A stretch of DNA of 64,000 nt from Melampsora larici-populina 98AG31 (Eukaryota > Basidiomycota > Pucciniomycetes > Pucciniales > Melampsoraceae). The first letter of the stretch is position 1; every line of letters starts with the position of its first letter. Positions 56,140-64,000 of the stretch are shown in pieces. Below the pieces are notes generated by a model. That model was not told where the DNA came from. It saw only the letters and a program-made list of their open reading frames with translations, and did not search any database. A program made the position numbers and the translations under genes. The stretch covers positions 1,086,706 to 1,150,705 of the forward strand of contig NW_006768766.1 in assembly GCF_000204055.1 (NCBI RefSeq), given 5' to 3'.

Positions 56140-57457
56140 GATCTTATAAGATCAAACCCCGATATGTAATGATTCATGATAAGCACTCCACACCCTCTGG
56201 AAGAAAAGTGTGGCCTTGTAATACTAATTCCGTTGAAAACTTGGACTCAGAAAGAAGAATCTGACATGCAATGCTCCCCATTCACAAATGCATATTCAAA
56301 GACATGATTGACTAATCAAGGTCGTGTAATGTCTTTCTTGATATAAAACACTTTGAATATTGCTATGTCCTATGACCAGTCTTCACGTCACACACTAATT
56401 GAAACCCCGTACACGCGCCCAAAAATCCAGCATGCACTCGCAGGTCCTGAGAAGCAATATATTGTACAAACGACTGACGATGACTATTTCTGGAACATTT
56501 TCAATCCTTGAGTGGACATCACAAGACATCACCTGTGATTTGATGGCTCCATGTGAAACGGGTTTTCAGTTTGACTGACGGTTGAACTTTTCAGACGTAT
56601 TAGGTTGTAGAGCCAAAGCTATGTAATTGAGCATTTGCAAGTTTTTTCTATCATAGGCGGCGATGAGTTTGCCAAACTTAGGACAAGTCTGGAACTCTTG
56701 CAGGACTCTTCTAGCCTTTGCAAGAAAAAAATGTGACTAGAAGGACTTAGTCAAGTTGGTGAATTTTCAATTGATCAAAGGCTTGTGATTTGACAAAGGC
56801 TCCTTGACCCCAAGCATATCAAGTGGTAGTCAAAATTTGATGCAATGGAACAAATGTATAAATAGAATGTTCATCTTCCTTTTGAAAATGCAAAAAAATC
56901 TGAAGTTCAAGACATACTTCCCCCCAGATTTGGACCCACCTGTTCAATTGATCTGAAGAGATGAGATCCATGAGCCAGGCAAGCTCTGCAAATCAAAGAA
57001 TCCTTTCATTGAGTGTACCTTTGTTTAGATAGATGGAATCATGTCTTCAGATGGATTCAGCTGATTTGTTGATCTTTGAAATGTTGAACTTTCTCCATCA
57101 ATTATTGATCAAAACCTGTTATGATCTCATTATTGGATCATTATATAAGAATATGCTTATACTTGTTAGAACAGATCTTATATACTTTGTTCTACGTATT
57201 CATGATTGTACTCTTCTCTCCATGGTACAATTCAATCATCATTATAAGATACAAGCAGCATCTCAACACATCTCTACAGCCTTGATCCAATAGCCTAGTC
57301 TCTGTACGTGATCAGTCTGCTCATAACAAAACCCCACATGTGTCCTCACATTATAATGTTCTGTAGAGGTTTTATTGCCAATCATCCCAACATAATAGAA
57401 ATCATCATCCTGAAGGTTTACGGTAGCCCACATTTTTAAAGAAATATTCACTAGGTA
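56140..57457. other. No gene recognised
   Basis: AT-rich intergenic DNA; short ORFs only. Confidence 0.5.
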
Positions 57458-58072
57458 CACTGTAAACATCATTCAACTTCCCCAAATTGTAAGAGGAAAA
57501 TGATTAATAGTACAGTTTGTCATAAAAGAATCTAATACTGCACACCTGATCCATTTCACCCACACTACATATGTGCAGCTAGCTAATTCAATAGTTGGTA
57601 CATACAGGTCTGCTCAGTTTCTTGCCCATCAGCAGAAATAAATCACATGTTGTACCACATGTAACTTTTTTGACTTTGAAAAAATTGTGCCCAAAATTCA
57701 CTACATATAATTCTGTAGGTGCTCAGGCAATATTGTTGAAGCTATTTCTTAGTAACAGAAAGGGTGTTACATGCAGTTGAGTTGATGAGATTACACCAAA
57801 ACATTGAGTCAGTGTATGTAGGAAATCTTTGGAATGCTTTTTTTGATCTCAAAAAAGTTACAGCATGTATTACATATGAATAACTTATCCTGATGAGCAG
57901 ATAACTGAGCAGAACTGTATGTACATGATAACCACATATTCACTGAGCCTGCTACACATATGTAGTGTGGGTGTTATGGCTCAGGTGTGGAGTGATAGAT
58001 AATTTTATGACAAATCATACTCCCAGTCACTTTTTCCTGCCCACTTGGGGAAGTTGAATAATGTTTGCAGTG
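57458..58072. mobile_element. CACTA-like MITE, copy 2
   Basis: The 615 bp element has ends CACTGTAAACATCATTCAAC and its inverse (..AATAATGTTTGCAGTG). Target duplication GTA (57455-57457 and 58073-58075). Same family as 15963-16697: shared subterminal ATGGCTCAGGTGTG and CATGTAACTTTTTT motifs. No transposase. Confidence 0.75.
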
Positions 58073-59220
58073 GTAGATTCATTGATATATTGCATCTGCT
58101 GATGCAAGATTTGTGAAAATGGATGAAAGAAAGATATTGAAATAGACTATGTATAGAAATTGGTTGAGTAAGCAAATAATTTTGTGGAAAGATGGTACAC
58201 AATTTGCAATGAACATTGAAAGTGGAACATGTGCACAGACAGCCAGGGAAGCATGCCTGAAATATCAAGATAGCACTATTTGGCTGTGGTACATATATCT
58301 GTTATGGTAAGTATACAAAGCATCAAGAACTGTCCTTCTGGATCCAGGAAATCAAACAAAGCTACCTGGATCTTCAATGAGGTTCATTGGGGTTAAAGAT
58401 ACACATTCAATTGTATGCTGGCTGATTGGAATAGGGAGGTGTAGGCATTGATAGCATCAGTGACTCAAGAGATCTTTAAATTTAGCTTTTGAATTCATCA
58501 CAAGAGACTAAATCCAAGTTCAGGTTGATAACTCTCTGACTTGCAAAAAATTCATCATAGCAAATGGGACATAAGTCATCATTTTTTCCCTCAAGGGGAG
58601 CTCTTTGACAAGCATTGTTCTCTTATATGGGGAAGTTGTGAGTCAAGTGAAGGGGTGAATTTTGACTTTCTCCTAAAAAGAATTGTCAGAAAGAGCCAAT
58701 GAGTACCTCCAACATATCAAGCAGATCAATGCAGTAGGGCATTTAATATTTCATTAGAAGAAGAGTTGCCTGAAACCTACCATATAACTTTGTCTCACTG
58801 TCCAGGGATTCTTTGCTGCCTTCAATGTAAGAGCTTGCTTTGTATAGTTTCAATGAAAAAATGCTAAGCTTCATTATACTTATGTGTTTTGCTGAACTCT
58901 AAACCATAAAAAGCTGCTTTGTTATTTGCTAGTCCGTACTTTTAGAATCTCCAAAATGGTGTTAATCATCTGAAGCACACAAAACAATCTTGGTATCATT
59001 TTCATCCTCAAAGGCGTCCAAGTTCTGATTAAGAAGATAATTGCATATACGAGAACAAAGACGAGTAAAAAGCATAAAAGTTCTTAGGAAGTGATCCAAA
59101 AGAACCAAGGAAAACAAAAAACACTCTGATCAACAATTCTAAAAGAAACACTACAAACAATCTCTCCTTGATCAGAACAAAAACTACAACCCTAAATCAC
59201 TCTAAATTTCAATATATATC
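58073..59220. other. No gene recognised
   Basis: AT-rich, no long ORF; the right end is the 3' flank of the UBR7 gene. Confidence 0.5.
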
Positions 59221-60760
59221 TTACCAATCCTTCTTCTTAATCTTTTCTTTTTCATTAGAAAAGAATTCTTTAATAGCTTCTTCAGTTACAGTCAAATTCT
59301 TTTCAGCAAATGGTTTCAAAAAACTCATCATATGATCTCTTAATTTATTATAAGCATGTAAACTTTCAATTTTATGTTCTTGTGGTAAATTCTTAAAAGC
59401 TTCCATACCTAATTCATGTAATGATTTAGCTTTCAAAAATAATAAGGAAGTAAAAAAACTCATAAGTATTTTTTTCGTTAAATAACCCATGATTGTCAGA
59501 ATTCAAAATTAACTTACCTGAATCTTGATCATCTTCAGGTTCCCAAACTTCTTCTTCTTCTGAACCTAACCAACTAATTTGACTCAAAAGCTGAAAACAG
59601 GTCAAACATTTACACCACCGTTGTCTCCAACCAGCTGTCAAGAATATATTGACCGTGCTCGGGTTCACTCTTGAAAGTAAACTATCCGTACTGTTTTGGA
59701 AAGGAGCCATACATCTTGAAGTATGATTGATATTCGGCTTTTCGAGGCATGTTCGCTTCTCTGATGATTCTGGTCCGTCGTCTTCAGATAAATTACGTTT
59801 TTGAGGCACCTGAATAGTCTGACTCGTAGATTCGAGTGGTGTAGTACTTGAACTTCCTTCTTTGAGCTGATCAGAGCCTTTCTCTTCCACCTTTTCCGCA
59901 GATGCTGAAGGAATAAGTTGACCATACCATTCTATAGCTGAATCTGTCTTGTTCGCCTCTTTAGGTACACCAATCATCATCCCAGTACCAGGACCACCCG
60001 CATGTTTTTCCATCATCGTCTTTATCGTAGGATTCCCCATTACACATTTTGCACAGATCAAATCATCCCAAGTTTCGGGATCCGGAAAACCTCCTAGACA
60101 ACTAGCATGCCTCCAGCTAGTTCAAAAAGATGAGAGATTTGGGTCAAAGATTATGATCGGTCTTGATGTAATATAGTATGAATGTGATTTGACTTACTCT
60201 TCACAAGATAAACATTGATACATATCTTCAGTTTCAGTTTCTGGATCATACTTTTTTCCTCTTTCACAAATACAAAATTCACCATTAAAATTATGATCAT
60301 ATTTATTTAAATTTTCAACTTCATCTTCCGAATTTTGATCTTCTAATCTTAATTCACATTTTCCTTCATTACATCTTTTCGTACCACAATCACAAAGAAA
60401 ATTTCTTCTAATAAATAATTCAACTAATTGATGATCAGTATGACAATTAATTGAACATGAAGCACAAATTCCTGCTTGAGAATTTGTTTTGGAATCTTGA
60501 GTTTCTTGAGGTGGATTACAAGTTAAACATGAATAAATCGATTGCCGTAATGGTCCAAGTGATCTTGTACACCGTGTACAATCGAATGGAAGGACTTCTG
60601 CTGCTTCAGATTCTAGTGAAGATTGTTGAATGAGTAAATCAGGAATCGTTACTTCTTGTGGTCGATTGATAGTATTGGTACTAGCGCTTGCAGTGGGAGA
60701 AGATCGAGATGATGATTCCTTGTTCGCTGTTTCTTCATTCGGTGGTAAGGTCGATGACAT
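59221..60760 (-). CDS. UBR7: UBR7-type protein with UBR box and PHD finger
   Basis: Exons (minus) 60198-60760, 59518-60116, 59221-59429; 456 aa. The UBR-type zinc finger (about residues 58-165) has C-T-R-C, Y-S-C-L-T-C, G-I-C-A-S-C, C-H-T-D-H-Q-L-V-E-L and F-L-C-D-C-G. A PHD finger follows, with C-I-C-E-R-G, Y-Q-C-L-S-C-E-D-W-R-H-A-S-C-L across intron 1, and I-C-A-K-C. The C-terminal half contains an acidic tract and the W-R-Q-R-W-C-K-C-L-T-C block typical of UBR7 (Mlo2 in fission yeast). UBR7 proteins are putative nuclear E3 ligases linked to histones and do not require N-degron binding. The Met at 60760 was chosen; another in-frame Met lies at 60829. Confidence 0.9.
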
Positions 60761-61139
60761 TTCTATACTTGACTCATTGAGCCAAAGTTCAAGGAGAAAT
60801 TCTAGCTGGATAGTTTGAGTGGTAATCAAAGCTTGACTGACTCTGTGGCGAGAACATTCAAATACTCGAGCTTCAGCCTATCCGATTCCTACATATCAGG
60901 GCCGGCCACATCCGGTTCCGAGCTACCACGGTACCACCTTTTTTTCGGGATTGTTTCTCCAACGCGCTTCGACTTTCTATCCAGCTTCAGCTTTCAAGCC
61001 TTGAAGGAAACACGAGGTTTAAATGGAATCAACACCTTTACAAACTTGAAGTCATTCCAGTAAATTCGCAAGCGGTAGCTGCACCAACGGTTCTACTTTT
61101 TGGATGCAGGGACACCATTTACGCAGTGGTGTTGACACG

Positions 61140-62035
61140 GCTAACAGTTGCATTGGGTATCAATCTGGGATGATTAGACGGTCAACTGGTTGCTGGAGAC
61201 GCGTGAAACTTAAAGTGACGACTCGGAATCGTGATCGTGACGTTTGGTCCAGATGGAAATTGTCATCAGCGTGAAAGAGAATTGCTACTTGGTCAGTGCA
61301 ATGAGTGAAATCGCACGGCACACTGCTAATGTGATCTGTTTGACGATTTTAGACTCGAACTACTTATCGCAGTCGAATGCTGAGCGCACCAGCCGCACAA
61401 ACATATCGATCGTTTTGGTATACGGACAGGGTTTGTGGGGTGGGGATGACTTGAGTAACAGTTGCATTGGTAATCCATCTGGAATAATTGGAAGGACAAC
61501 TTCTGGCTGGAGACGCGTGAAAGTGAAGAGCCGCAAAGCGGTTATTATTTCTGCCAAGATTTAAATTTTGGTCAGTGACTCAAGTGCAGTGTTGGACGTG
61601 AAAAAGATCTACTTGCTACTTGGTCAGTGTAATGAGCGAAATTTCACGGCACTGCTAATGTGATCTGTTTGACGATTTCAGCCTTGAACTACTTATTTCA
61701 GTCGAATGCTGGGCGCACCAGCCGCACGAACAAATCCATTGTTTTGATATACTGACATGATTTGCGGGGTGGGAATGACTTGAGTAACAGTTGAATTGGT
61801 AATCTATCTGGAACAATTGGAAGAGTAACTTCTTGCTGGAGACGCGTGAAAGGGAAGAGCCGCGACGCGGTTGTTATTTCTGGTCAAGATATAAATTTTG
61901 GTCAGCGACTCAAGTGCACTGGTGGACGTGAAAAATGATTGGTCAGTGCAATGTGTGAATTTTCACGGCACACTAGTAATGTGATCTGCTTGATGATTTC
62001 AGATTCGAGTTATTTCAGTCGAAAGCTGAGATTTT
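61140..62035 (+). repeat. Tandem array of about 320-330 bp repeats
   Basis: GGTCAGTG(C/T)AATG(A/T)G(T/C)GAA starts at 61291, 61622 and 61941 (spacings 331 and 319). The block with GGAGACGCGTGAAA recurs near 61193, 61509 and 61836. The array is thus a partial unit, two full units and a partial unit, with roughly 80-90% similarity by eye. The sequence 60761-61139, upstream of UBR7, shows no gene. No protein is conserved between units, so it is non-coding. Nothing is seen in 62036-62480 other than pyrimidine-rich leader DNA. Confidence 0.7.
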
Positions 62036-62480
62036 TCAGTTCGTGATGATATTTGATCATCAAAAAGACTGCCAAAATTGCTCGGCCGTGGCAAAATATG
62101 GACAAAGTCCTGTGCCGACAAGGGTACTTCCATCAGGAACATATTCGCTTCTGTGCCTTGAGGAAGTCTTTCAGCGGGCCGGAATGCAACTTCAAGCAAT
62201 TGAAGGGTATAAATATCTACCATTCTCTCCGATATCTCTTTCTCTTCATCTTCTATCATCCATATCGTTTGATAATAATTCCTTCATCACTTCTGACTCC
62301 GCACTTTGCATATCAATCCTCTGATACTCAACTCCGCATTCACCTGCTCCACAACCTCATCTTCACATCACTCTTCACTCTGCAATCTGCCCTTCAATCT
62401 CAGCTATCTTGATCTATCTTGATATTCATCCTTCAATCTCTTCAAACCCTCTCATAAATACTCACATTCCTATCATCAAC

Positions 62481-64000
62481 ATGTCGTACCTATCGCTTGG
62501 ACTCAACCTGCCTGCACGATTTGAAATTGATCCTTGGTTTGTCATGAAGAGAGCTATTGCGCATCACAACGCAATAGTTAAGTGTGAATCACCGGATAAC
62601 TCACAACAGGTACGCTTTTCTTTCCTCTCTTCATCTTACCAAAGACTCGTCAGCTAATTCTTCCTTCTCATTGTTTCTCATAACAGGTTGCCTATGAGTC
62701 ATTCCTCATTAACCTTCGTGCAAGTCCAAAACTGATCACATGGAATTCGACTTCAACCCTCCAGGTTTGTTCATTTTACTCCTCCAAATTTTCCATCAAT
62801 TTCATTAGTTTCGTTTTCTGATACTTTTGATTTTTATTAGCCTGAAGTCTCAGAAAAAAAATTGATCAAATCCTCAGCTTGTATTTTGCTGCCTGCCAAA
62901 AGAAAGTGTCCCGTTCGCCGACAAAGACTTCCAAAAATCTTGATTTCGGATCGAGATAGCAATTTGAACATGGCTCCTGCCACCAAAGTTGATCCTAAAC
63001 CGTCTCTACTCAATCCAACAGCTAGTTTTATCCCGCTCACTGAAGACCAATCCCAAAACTATCATATCTTCAATGAGTTACTTGCTGAACACGAAATATC
63101 AAACGTTTCCCGTTTGGCACCCGAACTCCCCTCGATCACTCCTAACCCATCTCGGGGAACGAAAAGATCAGTCTCAAACTCACAACTTTTCACAGCTAGT
63201 TCACCAACTTCAAAGAAATCAAAACCAACACTTCACTGGACCGAAATCTTAGATGATCTGATGACGGCTTCGGATTGGGAAGAAGCAGAAGAAGAGGCAC
63301 AGAAAGAAGCTGATCAAAACAAAAAAACAGTTGATGCGACTTCACTCAAACAAACAGTCTCTTTCATCCCGCTCACTGAAGACCAGTCCGAAAACTTTCA
63401 TATCTTCAATGAGCTACTTGCCGAATACAATGTATCTACACACCCAAACCATTCACTTTCGACATCCAAAACCACTTCGATCAACACCAACTTATCTCAG
63501 AGAACAAAAAGATCACATTCACATTCACAACATGTCACCACTCGTGCACCAATTTCGAAGAAATCAAAACCAACACTTCATTGGACTGAAATCTTGGATA
63601 ATTTAATGACAGTTTCTGATTGGGAAGAAGCCGAAGAAGAGTTAAAGCAAGAGTCTAATCAAATGAAATCAATAGTTACTTTCACCGAAATTAAAGAACC
63701 GACTTTGAATCGAGAAACTTGTGCCTCTGCACCACTTGAGTTCACACCTCTTACTTTTGTAGAATCTTCTAATTTTGATATCTTTAATGAGTTGGTTCTA
63801 GAACACCAACTTTTAGAGACTTTGAAATCTTCATCATCTGAATGTACTACTGCCACATCCTCCCCACCACCGAGGAATCCAAACTCTTCTTCAATATCAA
63901 CACCTTCAAAATCTACCCTACAAAGTTTCAAAGATAGTCAAAGACAGCTTCATTGGTCTGAAGTTTTGGATAGTCTTATGACAGACAAAGATCGAGAAGA
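62481..64000 (+). CDS. Unrecognised protein with about 110-125 residue repeats (cut by window end)
   Basis: Exons 62481-62609, 62687-62764 and 62841 to beyond 64000, all in phase. After a unique N-terminus (M-S-Y-L-S-L-G-L-N-L-P-A-R-F-E-I) the third exon holds three repeats, starting at 63027, 63363 and 63741. Each has box 1, F-(I/T)-P-L-T followed by (H/D)-I-F-N-E-L, and box 2, L-H-W-(T/S)-E-(I/V)-L-D-x-L-M-T. They are separated by a Ser/Thr/Lys-rich linker containing T-K-R-S and S-K-K-S-K-P basic clusters. In repeats 1 and 2, box 2 is followed by S-D-W-E-E-A-E-E-E. No signal peptide and no known domain; basic clusters suggest a nuclear protein. The repeats presumably continue to the right. 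Confidence 0.6.

Noticed and set aside
61140..62035. CRISPR-like array
   Set aside because: Units are over 300 bp without short spacers, and the genome is eukaryotic.

Overview
This is a eukaryotic nuclear window from a fungus, most likely a rust (Pucciniales). The evidence is many short GT-AG introns (mostly 55-105 nt), AT-rich intergenic DNA, fungal orthologues (kynureninase, Nta1-type amidase, RGS-LOV protein, aquaglyceroporin), small secreted cysteine-rich proteins, and a dense load of transposable elements. The assignment to rusts is an inference from this gene and repeat content; no sequence search was possible.

Layout. 0-9.3 kb: the 3' exon of a secreted Kex2-type repeat protein, then an 8 kb tyrosine-recombinase retrotransposon (Ngaro/PAT type, minus strand) with intact A1-ORFs-B1-A2-B2 split direct repeats, itself hit by a 1.1 kb CACTA-like element. 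9.3-12 kb: a predicted signal-peptide RING protein. 12-20 kb: gene-poor, with several terminal-inverted-repeat elements and palindromes. 20-24 kb: snRNP Sm D1 and kynureninase. 23.8-27.6 kb: a PIF/Harbinger transposon with its Myb/SANT partner and DDE transposase in convergent orientation. 27.9-30.7 kb: a tandem pair of small secreted cysteine-rich proteins. 31.4-35.5 kb: an unrecognised four-exon gene and a RAD51-family recombinase. 36.7-43.4 kb: the second, complete Kex2-type repeat protein, a decayed LINE, and a 17-exon aquaglyceroporin. 43.4-50 kb: transposon-rich (foldback elements, hAT relic, MITEs). 50.3-53.3 kb: RGS-LOV signalling protein whose LOV core lacks the photoactive cysteine. 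54.8-56.1 kb: Nta1-like N-terminal amidase. 59.2-60.8 kb: UBR7-type UBR-box/PHD protein. 61.1-62.0 kb: tandem 320-330 bp repeats. 62.5 kb to the right edge: an unrecognised repeat protein, cut by the window end.

The two Kex2-type genes and their flanks form a diverged segmental duplication (left copy 1-1090 plus about 9490-9860; right copy about 36.86-37.93 kb plus 40.80-41.17 kb). Each copy was later split by a different retrotransposon. Host genes are interspersed with repeats and not in operons, as expected for a fungal nucleus. Plausible host-interaction genes are the two Kex2 repeat proteins, the tandem cysteine-rich pair, and possibly the secreted RING protein. The others are housekeeping or signalling genes. 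Exon coordinates were worked out by hand from splice signals and reading-phase continuity; they are gene models without transcript support.
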